The translations under genes were made by a program, and so were the position numbers. A model generated the notes under the pieces. It did not search any database. It was not told the origin of the DNA and worked only from the letters and a program-made list of their open reading frames with translations. 64,000 bases of DNA, from the NCBI GenBank assembly GCA_028023455.1, contig JAQFVV010012395.1, positions 2,730,001 to 2,794,000 of the forward strand. The letters run 5' to 3'. Positions within the stretch are counted from its first letter, which is position 1, and every line of letters begins with the position of its first letter. The DNA is from Epiperipatus broadwayi (Eukaryota > Onychophora > Udeonychophora > Euonychophora > Peripatidae). This document shows positions 46,987 through 58,484 of this stretch, in pieces.

Positions 46987-48640
46987 TAGCTTTTTTATGT
47001 GTTAATTGTTTCTATTCTTATAATATTTAAATTTTGTATTCAACTATTATTTTTCTATAAAAATTCATCAATCTTCATTTTTCACATTTTAAAAATCTAA
47101 ATCACAATTAATCTTTTATAATCTTACTGTCTCTGACTTTACCATAACATTCCAGACCTGCCCCCCCCCCTTCATTTTATAAATGTTTTAATATTTATCT
47201 CGATTATTTTATTTCATATATGATGTTTATGTTTTTATTATACTTTTTTCTGAATAATATATATACACATCTGAATAATAAACATTAAAATCCCAAAACA
47301 GCTTACACTCTCACCATCCAAACATGGTAGTATTGCTATTAACAAAGCTCTTGCTTTTTTTATTCATGAGGTAGTATGAATACTTTGCCATTATTTAAGC
47401 AGTACATTCTCACATCTATAAGAAAATGAAGTGTAAAAAGATTGTGTGTATGTAAAAATGCTCAAACCTATTTTGAATTTTTGACTAGAATTTGATTCTT
47501 TTATAATGTTTTGACTCTCATTGGGCAAAAAACAACTTTAATTAAGTGCAGTCCTAAATTTGTTTATTTCAGTAAATATCCAATGATATATGAAATTGTA
47601 TATTATACCAGTATTAAAATGAGTCTCCAAATAATGAACTCAAAAAATGTTGTGCATGAAAAAAAGATGGCAAAATAATAAACTAGTCATTTCAGGTATC
47701 TGGCATATTTCGAGCCCTAGTTACTTAGCCATTGTAACCTAAACAAAAAGTATCAAGTAGTAGATGAGAGCCATTGGTAATCTAATAAAAATATTTCAAA
47801 ATAGATCCAACAGTATTTTACCCACTTTTTATCTCTAGTTTTATATTAAATGAATATTAAAGTTAATTCTATCAGGGCACCACTAAATTAGATAAATCTA
47901 GACCAAGTTATATTCTATATCTACTTACAAATGTACTGGGTTTGAACCCCTTTTGGTAGCTTAGTTATAACCGGATGTAGAATTTTTGGATTTTAGAACC
48001 ATATCACATTTGCGCTAACATTAATAAGAACAAAAACATCCTTATGCTATAATTGCGCATATAAAATTCATCAGACAAAATTATTACTTAGATTTTCATA
48101 AGTCTTGCTAGCTCACATCATTGCAAGTCACTCATCCTTGAAGGATGTTTGATGATCTTGATGGTGGTTATTATCTTATAATGACTCACAAATGATAACC
48201 AAATACAGTGAAAATCATTATATATCTATGGCCATTAAACACATTTATCTAGATCATTAATTTAAAAACATGATGACAATGGTACTTTCAGCCACAGCTT
48301 TAGAACTAACACCTAACAAAATTTAGCTTTTATAAATTCATAATTATTTGCCCAACTTTATTATATTTAAACTATAACTTAACCATTAATATTCAACAGT
48401 GATGATGAATGATTATAATTAATAAAGCAATGAATACTCTTAATAAAGATAAACACCATTTTTTAATAAAACAAATTAACATTTATTACTGGATTATAAT
48501 GACACTATCCAATGTTTATATTATAGTATAATATTTATGCATCCATTTGGATAGTAAATAACTAAAATTTTATATCCACAAGAAAAATATTTTATTAAAA
48601 AAAATAAATACTCTTTGCACACATATTTTTGTAACCTTAT
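46987..48640. other. Spacer with a C10 run
   Basis: A run of about ten C residues occurs at 47161-47170. No supported gene or element. Confidence 0.5.
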
Positions 48641-48830
48641 ACATGGAGCGAAGTGATTTGAGAAGGAAAATTAAAGAGGCGTTTTTTATCATTTCGGATG
48701 AGCATGCATTAAATAAGAGGGAGTCCTTTTACGCTTCAAGGAAATGGCACACTGAGGCGCTTTGAGCCTTATTTGCATATTCACCTAATTCATTTCGAAT
48801 ATTTGCATATCAGTATATTGTTGGAGATTA
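48641..48830. promoter_or_regulatory. Possible promoter-like patch with two octamer motifs
   Basis: A less AT-biased stretch with CpGs contains ATTTGCAT at about 48770 and again at about 48800, the octamer bound by POU-domain factors. No TATA or initiator is at a convincing distance and no gene was found on either side. Weak. Confidence 0.25.
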
Positions 48831-51800
48831 TAAGAAATTTTGTAGTTCTTGATAATGAAGGGTAAATCTTCGAAAACATTTGGAGAAGTAATAATTTGTT
48901 GATATTTATCTCTAGATATTGTTCTTATATCATATTTTGTTTTTTGAGTTATAATTTGTAATCAATGGGTGTATGGTTTATTCTAACACTTAACATATAA
49001 AGTAAAATGATTAATTAGAAAAATGTTAATTAGATTTGAGAGAAGTAAAAGCATTTACAGAAACACATTTTAAATTACTTATCTCCCCCTCTAGGCTATT
49101 GAGGTCACTAATCCTTATTTTAAAAAAAAAATCTAACTCCTTCAATGCTACCTTTCTCTCACTTTCAATATTCAGGCAATAGCTATACATGTGGCAAGTA
49201 TAATTATATTACTATGTGTGTGTATGTGTGGATCTCTATTATAAATAAAATATTATTAAACACAAAAAGAACCTTTTAACATATAAACATATTACATAAT
49301 TTTGAATTGACCCACAATAATACATTTCACAAAATAAAATACATCAATAAGTGGATACATATAATAATTTTAGAATACATAAAATCATCAATACTGTACT
49401 AGCTATTATTACTGAAATTCTGCTTTTTATTCGATTTTGGTTTTAAAATTCAGAGATAATAAACAATAAAGAATTTGTTACTGAAAATTTTGTTAATAGT
49501 CCCTGATATAATAAAAAGGAAAATATATAATTAAAATTTATATTACCAGTCCTTCCTTTATTTTTTTGAGGCAGCACTTTCTAAGAGTTCAAATGCAGCA
49601 ACCACATATACCAATCTGTAATATGCATATATTACCAATTTCAGCGGTTTTCTGGAACAGTCCTCTTCTTTCTTGGCTTGGGCTTGCAATTCTTTTACTG
49701 TGATGATGGTGAAGTTACTTGCTTCCATAGGAACCATTTGGCACTGGAATTGTTTCTTCATTTCTTTTCAGCATACTTATTTTAATAGGTTAAGGATATT
49801 TGTTATTTTATATTTTTATCATTTTTACTGGGATTTAAACTCAGTCACTGGCATAACTGAACTAGCATGGTTTAACACTTTTCAGTAGTTTACTTATTTT
49901 CATTTTCAATTTAAAATGCTGGTGAGCAATCAGTTCTTCTATCTCATTTTTCACAAACAGTCACAATATGTGTAATACTTTTGGCTCAGACCCTTCAGAT
50001 ATGCATTGGCTGATGGATGACTGGATCATCCAGATGAAACATGTATTTGGCCTGCCATTAGGCTACGAAACTTTCCAAACAAAATTATATATAAAAATAT
50101 GATAGCAATTCAGTGTGATTTCTTTCTACAATTTAAGATGCTCTTTCAACAATTTTAATATTTTTCTTTTTCTAAATGATTGGCAGCCTTTTATATGATG
50201 GAGTCTTTTACAGACCACCCAGATAGAACACCTGATTTTTATTAATTAACCAGTCTAATTTAAAACTGATCATCTGTTTCAAATTTACTGTTGATAAAAA
50301 AAACCATACTAATAATTTTCTTGATAATTAACTAGTCTGGGGGCTGGGGGGATCATACAGGATTTCATTTTCACTACTACTATTCTGAACGACTACTATT
50401 TATCTTATACACTCGGAATGCCTTCTTCAATATTGCAAATAAATTTGATCATCTTAACATAAAATAATTTCTAAACTTCATCTTTAATATACACTATAAT
50501 ATCAAGAAGATTTAATATTATATCTACAAATGATTTAAATATTTCACAATAATAAATACTTTCATTCAAATCCTTTTTTTATAAAATAAAAACACAATAT
50601 ATAATATACATACTCCTATCTTCGCATATTATTTAAATAAATTTTAGATACATAACAGGTATATTTATATCTTCATACAGTATTCAAAAATCAATTATAT
50701 ATTATAAATAACAAACATACCATTTTGGTTGTCCTAATTTAGCATTTTCATAATAAATAAATACATATATAAAATTTCAATACATACCAATAATAATAAT
50801 TTACCTTAGTATTAATAATACAAATTCATCCTCTTTGGTTGATATTCTTGCATTTGAATGTTATAGACCTATTATCTCTGCTGAAAATATTATATTTTCT
50901 GTTACCTTTTTTTCCTTATTTTATAATATTAAATATTTAAATAAACTTTATATATCACATAAATATTAAATTATCTCATATCTAAAATAAATAACTATTA
51001 AATTCTTAACTAATAATAAATAAATAAATAAACTACTAAAAATATTCTTAATTTCTTGCTTGTACTTAAGCTTGAGAGGGAGAGCGTGGTTTCCATGATG
51101 ACTTAAGTTTATTAATAGAGATCCCCCTCCCCACTCTGCATGGTGCTCACTTTAATTCAGCATAAATGTAAAGTATTAATTTCAATAAAATACGCTTAAA
51201 ATTTTGTCCATCTTTTCAGGATAACAGTACTTATAAAATAGAGTTCATTCTATTTCTCCAAGATAACAAAAATTACATGAAAAAAAATTCACAATCAAAA
51301 TTAATTATGTAATAAGATAATTTTTCATATTTAAAAGTTTCTTCATTTATCCAGATTTAATAAAACATTGTAGAAATATCTTCTTTTAAAGCATTTTTTT
51401 ATTTTTTTTATTCAGAAGTAACTTTTTCAATAAAGTTACTTTAATTTAAAATTTTTTCCCATGTGTACACACATTCAAGTAATAATAACTCTCAAGATTT
51501 TTACTATGTTAAGCATTTAAACAATATTCTCCTTGGAGTTTATAAGTGTTTAAAACGCTATTTATAGTTGATTGCTAATTTATAACTTATACTTCAGCAT
51601 TTAAACTTTATAAGACTCTTTTTCCAATAATTTATATTATTTTCATACCAAAATTTTCACAAAACTTGAAAAATATTTTATAACCATTCAGTCTCTTTAA
51701 GGGTTAATAGATATATTATAAAAAGAAAACATTCACAAATAATAGATAGCAGACTAGTAATTATTAAGTTCATTTTTGCACATTTATTAGCTTGCATTCA

Positions 51801-52570
51801 TCCTTTTCTTAAAAGGGAGATAAATTTTAAAATAATTTTTAATAATTTTCCATGAGCAAAAATGAATATAAATATGACATAAAAGTTGCTGCTTTTCAGG
51901 ATTAATCATTAAAATAAAGATTGTCCTTTCATTACAATCATACAAATATTATTAAAAATAAATTTCTTACAACTCCTAAATGTGACTCTCCAGTCTTTAT
52001 GATATCATCTTTGGCATAATCTCCTGACTATGAATACATCTATTAGAGAACTTATATTATCTCCCTTAATTGTCATGATTCCAATCAGTTTCATATGCAG
52101 CACTAATAAGGAATATTTTAGTTCTCATTCCATAATAAAATGAATTAAAATAATTTTTTAAATGTTATTAATCATTTTAGAATATACTTTTAATACTTTA
52201 CTAACCAGTAAAAAAAAAATATAATTTTTTACTTGATTGGAAAGTTTTTATAAATAATTACCAATTAAAGATTAAAAAATAAAGATTAAAGACAAACACA
52301 CTAACCAACATTTATTTATGGCTTTTATTCCTCATAATTTGATTGGCTATTTCAGTTTTAGACAAGAAAAATTTACATATAAATTAATTTCTGTCAGAGT
52401 TTTTTTTTGCTTAAAATAATCCAAATTTAATAATTTGTTTATATTAAACAATTTATTTAACTCTTTACTTAAATATAATATTAAAATACATTTTAAATAA
52501 TACAACTTTTATTAATATGAGTTTAAAATATAAAATATTATTGAAACAATTTTAATACTAATTTTGGTAC
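48831..52570. other. AT-rich spacer, one undecided small frame
   Basis: About 3.7 kb with nothing firm. The minus frame at 49761-49558 (67 codons) has mixed composition, including FTIITVKELQAQAKKEED, and could be an exon fragment. Its possible donor (AAATTG|GTAATA) is weak and no homology was recognised. Confidence 0.4.
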
Positions 52571-53265
52571 TTATAATGTAATCAGGCTTGGCCACTTGAT
52601 GGCGTTCTGGCTCGCCAAAACACCTAACAAATGCCATTTACAAGGCCTGACTTGCGGCTGTAGAAAACATCTATGTTTGTCTTAGCCATTAGAAAGCCGT
52701 TTATGATGCGCAACACAGAAATAATACGGCCTATTTCTGCTTCGCGACAGTTATTGTGAATCCACGACTTATCTTTCGTTTATAGTTTGATATATATGTG
52801 TGTTTAGTTGGATTAGTCAAATTTTTACAACATACGTTATACAATATTTGTATTTATAATTTATTTAATAAACACGAATTTATAGTAATTTTTTAAACGG
52901 CCACACCCTTGTTTAGAGAATGTGTAAGGTGTAAAAGCTTGCTGAGGGTAGGTAAAAAAGAATTCGGCCGATATCGCGTGCGACATCTCGTTTTCACGTG
53001 AAATACTACATAGTTGATAAAATGAATGGCGATCAACTTTTTCCGCAGTTTCCGACAACAGAAGCCGAGTATTTCTGCTGTCCAATAAAAATATACACGA
53101 TTTTTTGTAAATTTCATAGAAAGCACATATTATAAACATGTTTAATAAGTAAATAAGACATTTATATGTGTTTGTTGTTGTTTAAAAAAGTTTGAGTTTC
53201 TTTCTTTTGTCCGACTATGATTACGATTTTGATATCTTATTTTAGCATTACAAACAACAGAACAG

Positions 53266-53382
53266 TAACCCTAAACTAACTCTAAAACTAACCCTAAACT
53301 AACCCTAAAACTAACCCTAACTAACCCTAAAACTAACCCTAAACCTAACCCTAAAACTAACTCTAACTAACCCAAACCCTAC
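53266..53382. repeat. Telomere-like degenerate CCCTAA array inside a transposon
   Basis: About 117 bp of TAACCCTAAACTAACCC-type repeats in which CCCTAA alternates with AACTAA spacers (roughly 10-12-nt units). It resembles the animal TTAGGG telomere motif read on the C-rich strand, but with extra bases, so it is not a true telomere end. Confidence 0.85.
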
Positions 53383-53416
53383 ACAGTTGTTTTGTTATGT
53401 AGAAAGCAATAATTAA

Positions 53417-53605
53417 GCTAAATAGACATTGCAGAGTAGCAGCTTTGTCCAAAAACAGTGATTTAAAAATAAAAAAAAGGTTGTCGTTTACCAATAATTA
53501 AGTGAAAGATATCGCTAAATAGACATCGCAGAGTAGCAGCTTTGTCCAAAAACAGCGATTTAAAAATAAATAAAAAAAAGGTTGTTATTTACTAAATACA
53601 AAATT
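53417..53605. repeat. 97-bp tandem repeat, two copies
   Basis: GCTAAATAGACATYGCAGAG begins copies at 53417 and 53514. Both run through AGCAGCTTTGTCCAAAAACA and end in an A-rich stretch followed by GGTTGT. Confidence 0.88.
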
Positions 53606-53765
53606 AAAATTAAATAACTTTTTTAATCAAAAGGCATGCAAAAAAAGTTATAGCAATCAATAAATTAATAACCAAAAAAAAAAAAACAGCAATTCGATTT
53701 AAAAATATAACATGGCCCCGACTGCCAACAATGCCATCAAGTGGCCAAGCCCGATTACGTTATAA

Positions 53766-54913
53766 TTACCCTAATTTTGTTACAATTTTCAACAAAATCC
53801 AAAGTAATTGCAATATGCATTAAATATAATTAATAAATTATCTTTATCAACCAGAAACTAAAATGAATTAACTTGTCTAGAACATGTATGCACATAAATG
53901 AACACACACTGCATATTTTATGACATCACTATTGTATAATTTAAAATAATTAACTGAGAATAAAAATTTATTTAAAACAATTACAAAAACTTGCAAAATA
54001 TTAAATTTTATAACAAATTATTATTTTAACATTATGTTCTTACTTAAATAATTACATGGTAGTAATTATACTATAATTATATATTATTAATTTTACTACA
54101 AAATTGAACTAATATATCTTTAAAATAATTTAGATAAGCTTTTTAGCCCATTAAATCTTATATTTTAACTTCATTTATGCACAAAAATAATATAGAATAT
54201 CTGTTAGATACTTTTTTTTTTTATAAAACTATTTTACATATTTTTAGTGAACTGTGGCAAATAGCATGGTCATAATATATATATATATAGTAAACTATTG
54301 CTGTATCATTTCAAATTGGAAAAAAAACATGCAAGAAAATGTTAGTCAGAATCTTAATTTAAACATCAACTGTTGTGATAAAATGACAACTTGAGAAAGA
54401 ATAGAAGCAGGAAAAATAATACTTTTTCATTGATTTCAAGTTCAAAAAGATATGAAAAAAATAATAGAAGTAGAAGTGACAATGTTTTACTGTACATGTA
54501 TTCACATACTCTTTTTACAATCACTTTAACATTTAATAAGATAGTCTATAAGAGATTGATTGTTGTGGACTCTATTTGTTAAAAATAACACATATTTGTG
54601 CTCCAAAATATTATTTTTTATATAAATAGATATTTGCTTTTATTGTGATGTGAAGTTAAATGTTGGATCTGATCCATTTGATGAGAGATGGAGAATTTTG
54701 AAATCAGCTCCATATGTTGAATTTTTTATTTTTTCCCCTTTTTATTAGATTATCAGAGATGAATATTGAAATTTATCTAACCTATTCAAAGTGATGCTTT
54801 TTAAAAAAATATATATAAATAATGTTTAAAATATTAATGATTTATATAGCACACATAAAACATATATGTATATATAGTTTCAATATCATGTTTTCTTTTT
54901 AATTTATTTATAG
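53766..54913. other. AT-rich spacer
   Basis: Possible intron upstream of the micro-exon at 54914. Nothing else recognised. It includes a TA microsatellite near 54276-54289. Confidence 0.45.
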
Positions 54914-54948
54914 AATCATTTGTCACAACTGAAAGTCCACAAATTGGG
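54914..54948 (+). CDS. Candidate 35-bp micro-exon, unknown gene (partial)
   Basis: The plus strand reads a T-rich tract ending TTTATTTATAG (acceptor), 35 nt, then GGG|GTAAGT, a textbook donor. One frame reads SFVTTESPQIG with the first codon split by the acceptor, a Ser/Thr-rich peptide free of stops. It would be 35 nt, so flanking introns have different phases. The gene is unknown; neighbouring exons within the window were not found. A chance AG...GTAAGT pair is the main alternative. Confidence 0.35.
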
Positions 54949-54954
54949 GTAAGT

Positions 54955-56186
54955 TCAAATACATTTATTTAAATTTAGTTTTTTATTAAGTATCATTATT
55001 TTATTTATATATGAGAGATTTAATCATTAATCATCTTTAGAGTGAAATGTGGACTAAATGCAAATAGTCTTTGGCATTGGTTAACAATTGAAAAATAAAA
55101 CTATTTCAGAGTTACACAAGATCAATTGTTTTATAGGAAAATTCTGTGATATTAACTGCATGTTATCATTACAATCGTTAAACATAATTTAGTAACTAGT
55201 AGAATTTATGTATCTTATTATTTCCAGGCATGAAAATTATTAAAATTTGCAGTATTTGTTTTATGCTTCGCAGAATAAATGGTACATTGTTTGAGCTCAT
55301 ATTATAAAAATATTTTTGACATCCTTATATATATATATATGTAATATAAGGTAAACAGAAAGTTATAAAACTCATAGCTGAAAACTTAGATTGTGTGTTT
55401 TTGATAGAAACAACTTGATATTAAGAGGAAGTATGTTTATGTGACTGAAAAGTAGGATTCTTTTAAATGTGTATACCAATGTTTACTTGGATCTGAGACA
55501 CTTAATATAAAAGTAATATAATAATATAAAAGTAATTTAAAGACTGCATGTTAAAATTTATAAGGATGATTAAAAGCAAAATACAAAGGTGAAAGAGCAA
55601 AATATATCATTGATATCATTAAAAGAATTAAGAGATTAAAATTGAGCTGTATAGAGTAATAAGATGGTCAATTGAAGTGTTGATCCCAAGAGAATGTAAA
55701 AGACAGGAAAAGAGAAGCTATGAATCAGAGAAATTAGGTTAAATTCTCAAAAATCATTGTTTTACAGTGAATTGATAATTGTTGAAAATAATAATGATGA
55801 TTAACTTGAATGAGCTCATTAAATAGATCTTATAATTGTCTTTGCCTCAGGTGATGAATTTAACATATTATTTGGTTAAACACCTTATAAATTATTATTA
55901 TGAAATAATAGTTTTCACATTTAAAAAATAAAATATATCATTTTTGCTATGGTTCTGCATGAAGCCTACATTGCTCTTTTACTTATACCGCAATGATTGG
56001 TAATGTTTAAGATTTATTTAAAGTTTAGTACTATGTAGGTTTTTTAAAATCAGTATTTTTAGATGTTTTAGTAAATTTACTGATATAAATGTACTGACCT
56101 ATACCTTATTAAAATTTAAAGTTTTAAGCAAGTAATTGGATAATTTAATTCTAAAATAAATAGAAAATCATTCATATTAATATAAA
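54955..56186. other. AT-rich spacer
   Basis: No further exon or element seen. TA microsatellite near 55330. Confidence 0.5.
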
Positions 56187-56194
56187 GAAATAAG
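56187..56194. repeat. Target-site duplication, left (GAAATAAG)
   Basis: Eight bases directly before the terminal GGTACTTTGG of the element at 56195-57383, repeated exactly after it at 57384-57391. Confidence 0.88.
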
Positions 56195-56217
56195 GGTACT
56201 TTGGTATTAGAGTTGCA

Positions 56218-56455
56218 ACACAGAGCATGTATTAGACCTACTGCGTCTGTTTACATTTTATCAATCCGCTGATAACTTTGTAATCTTGGGATCTGACCAA
56301 AATAATGTGTGCATGGATCTTGTACATGATGTTTTTGGCAAAAAAAAATATGTGTACACAATCTTGTACTTGATATTTTAGCAAGATTTACCAAGTTATC
56401 GGCAGGTTTGATACGAATGTGAAACAGGCGCAGTAGGTCTAATATATGTTCTGTA
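56218..56455. repeat. Inner inverted repeat in the 56.2-kb element
   Basis: TGTATTAGACCTACTGCGTC near 56230 pairs with GCGCAGTAGGTCTAATATAT near 56435, and the pairing continues through GATAACTTTGTAATCTT. It could be a nested foldback or subterminal palindrome. Confidence 0.82.
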
Positions 56456-56534
56456 TTTCAGGACTAAAAATAACTAAAACTAAAAACAATAAACATATTT
56501 ATCATTTTCAATTAAGAAATGTATGATTTTGAGC

Positions 56535-56870
56535 GACATTCAAATATGTATGACTTGGACACTAACAGTTTTTAAGAATGACATTTGAAATGAAAAAAAA
56601 AATGATTTGCAATGTTAATGAAATGATGGGATTAAACAAAAAAAATTATTAATTTAAATACACACTAAACAAACAATAAATGATTTTGGTTTTTAATTAA
56701 TGAGACATTCAAATATGTACAACTTGGACACTGACAACTTTTTAGAAGGACATGTGAAAGAAAAAAAAAAAAAAAATGTGATTTGCAATCTTAATGAAAT
56801 GCCACCATTACACAAAAAAATTGTTACTAAACAAACAGTAAAAGATTTTGGTTTTTAAATAATATTTATA
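56535..56870. repeat. 168-bp tandem repeat, two diverged copies
   Basis: GACATTCAAATATGTA begins copies at 56535 and 56703. Both contain CTTGGACACT, an A-rich tract, GATTTGCAAT and GATTTTGGTTTTTAA. Confidence 0.88.
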
Positions 56871-56899
56871 AAAACACATTAAGTGTATTCATATGACAT

Positions 56900-56989
56900 T
56901 TACCGTGTAATATATAACAGGAATTGTCTCCTTGAAATAAACTATTACCGTGTAATATATAACAGGAATTGTCTCCTTGAAATAAACTA
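56900..56989. repeat. 45-bp tandem duplication
   Basis: TTACCGTGTAATATATAACA begins both copies, which look identical. The unit is 15 codons, so the overlapping frame repeats a peptide, but nothing suggests that it is coding. Confidence 0.9.
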
Positions 56990-57383
56990 TTTAATATTAC
57001 CACAGAAAATGGAGATCTTTACTAAAAGTTTTCCCTCTGAAATTGCAGAGTATGCTGGGATTTTCAATAAAAATGCTAATAAAAGTATTTTTTTTTTTTA
57101 TAAGCAACTTAAAACAAAACAAAAAAAAGAAAACAAAAACCACATAAAAAATACATATTAATTATGAGACTTTTATTGGGTTTTTGTTCTGGCAGAACCA
57201 TTTCTTTTATATTACAAAAAAAAAAAAAAAGATTGCGTTGATAAAGATAAAAACACGTTTCTACGTGTATACTCTCAGGGTTTATTTCCTTTCAATTTGA
57301 CGTCATTGTGACATTACACATGTATTGTGGATGTGAAAAGGCCTCCTATCTCCCCTACATTGCAGCTCTAATACCAAAGTACC

Positions 57384-57391
57384 GAAATAAG
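57384..57391. repeat. Target-site duplication, right (GAAATAAG)
   Basis: Exact repeat of 56187-56194. Confidence 0.88.
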
Positions 57392-58373
57392 TAGCTGTCT
57401 CATCACTGTATGTATTGCATTCTGAATTGGGAACTTATTTAGATGTATCACAGAGATAAAATTTTTGTTCCATTTAATACATAAACATGACATCTAATAT
57501 TTAAATTATAAATGTGTGATTCAAGAATTAAAAACAAATCCAAACTCTTGAAAAATGAAAATTTGTATTTTTTGAAATCCAACAATTAGTCTAGTTGTGA
57601 ATCTTTAATTATATCTATTTCATGTTCATCCTTATGATTTTATACATGGGGAAGAGATGGATAATAGTATTTATGAGATTGAATGGTAAAAGGCAACTTT
57701 TAGGGTAGTAAACCAAAAGAATAGGATTTTATAATAAAAACTTAAAAATAATAATAGTGTAATAGGCTAGTTATTATTAAAATGTGAAGTATTTAAATTT
57801 TAAGGAAAAAAAAAGTAAGGTATTTTAGTTATTCACTGTACAGCCTGTGTTGGTGCTGTTTCTGTGTAAAAACACAGAATTATACCGCTTTCGCGGCTGA
57901 ACCTACGGCTAATATACGAGTGATCATTAATATACGAGTAGATCGTATGTAGTGGTTATAATACGCAGTCAATTTTTCCACATATCAATAAAACTACGTC
58001 TACTAACAATAATATGATCGTATAGTTTGCCGTTGATTTCATTGCGAGTTGAAATCCTATGCATATTGACAAAATTTGTATTGTCGCTAGAATTTAAGAT
58101 GAGAGTGTGAGCATTGTCATCTTTTTCAAGTGTTTATTTGTTGATGTTTATGATTTTCTGTATTTCCCAACTGAAAGATTTTTGCGTACTAGTAATTTTC
58201 AGCGTATTATTGATATTTGTCAAAATTTTTTTTTTTTGCTAATTTTGGTTTTTTTTGGGGTCAAAAAAAAACAAAATAAAATTTCTCAATCTCTCTGGCA
58301 GACGATTGGAGTTGTTTGCAGAAAAATACCCTTTCTGTCATGACTCGGACGAGAGTTGAAAAAGAATAACAAA

Positions 58374-58484
58374 ATGTCTACCATGTTATTACATTTGTGG
58401 GATGACCCAAACAGAGAAAGTGAGGCACTTGCATTTTTGCAAGCCCAAAACATCCTGCCATTCATTACAGTTGATTTAGTTTAG
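58374..58484 (+). pseudogene. Transposase N-terminal fragment (ISXO2/Merlin type)
   Basis: The ATG opens 36 codons reading MSTMLLHLWDDPNRESEALA and then FLQAQNILP. This matches my recollection of the N-terminus of eukaryotic ISXO2-like transposases, just before their zinc-binding region. The frame then runs into the element's 3' non-coding sequence at about 58465 and stops. The zinc ribbon and first half of the catalytic domain are absent. Confidence 0.65.

Larger units (their letters stand above)
52577..53759. mobile_element. TIR transposon flanked by TTATAA, 1183 bp, non-autonomous
   Basis: The left end TGTAATCAGGCTTGGCCACT and the inverse of the right end CGTAATCGGGCTTGGCCACT match over about 35 bp, including GGCTTGGCCACTTGATGGC without a mismatch. 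TTATAA flanks both sides (52571-52576, 53760-53765). CpGs are frequent inside (CGGCCGATATCGCGTGCG), suggesting a young copy. It holds a telomere-like tract and a 97-bp tandem repeat, but no transposase I can recognise. Small frames on both strands near 52860-53140, one with a CACGTG E-box upstream, are undecided. Confidence 0.9.
56195..57383. mobile_element. TIR transposon with 8-bp target duplication (hAT-like), 1189 bp
   Basis: Termini GGTACTTTGGTATTAGAGTT and its inverse (ending CTCTAATACCAAAGTACC) match over about 24 bp with one change. An exact GAAATAAG duplication lies outside. Eight-base duplications are typical of hAT, P and Merlin-type transposases; hAT is the commonest. Inside are an inner inverted repeat (56218-56455), a 168-bp tandem repeat and a 45-bp tandem repeat, but no transposase. 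It is therefore a non-autonomous passenger. Confidence 0.92.

Noticed and set aside
52861-53139. Two overlapping minus frames (92 and 77 codons) inside the TTATAA element
   Set aside because: They overlap in different frames with no transposase motif, so neither is supported.
53266-53382. True chromosome end
   Set aside because: The array is short, degenerate and enclosed within transposon inverted repeats with sequence on both sides.
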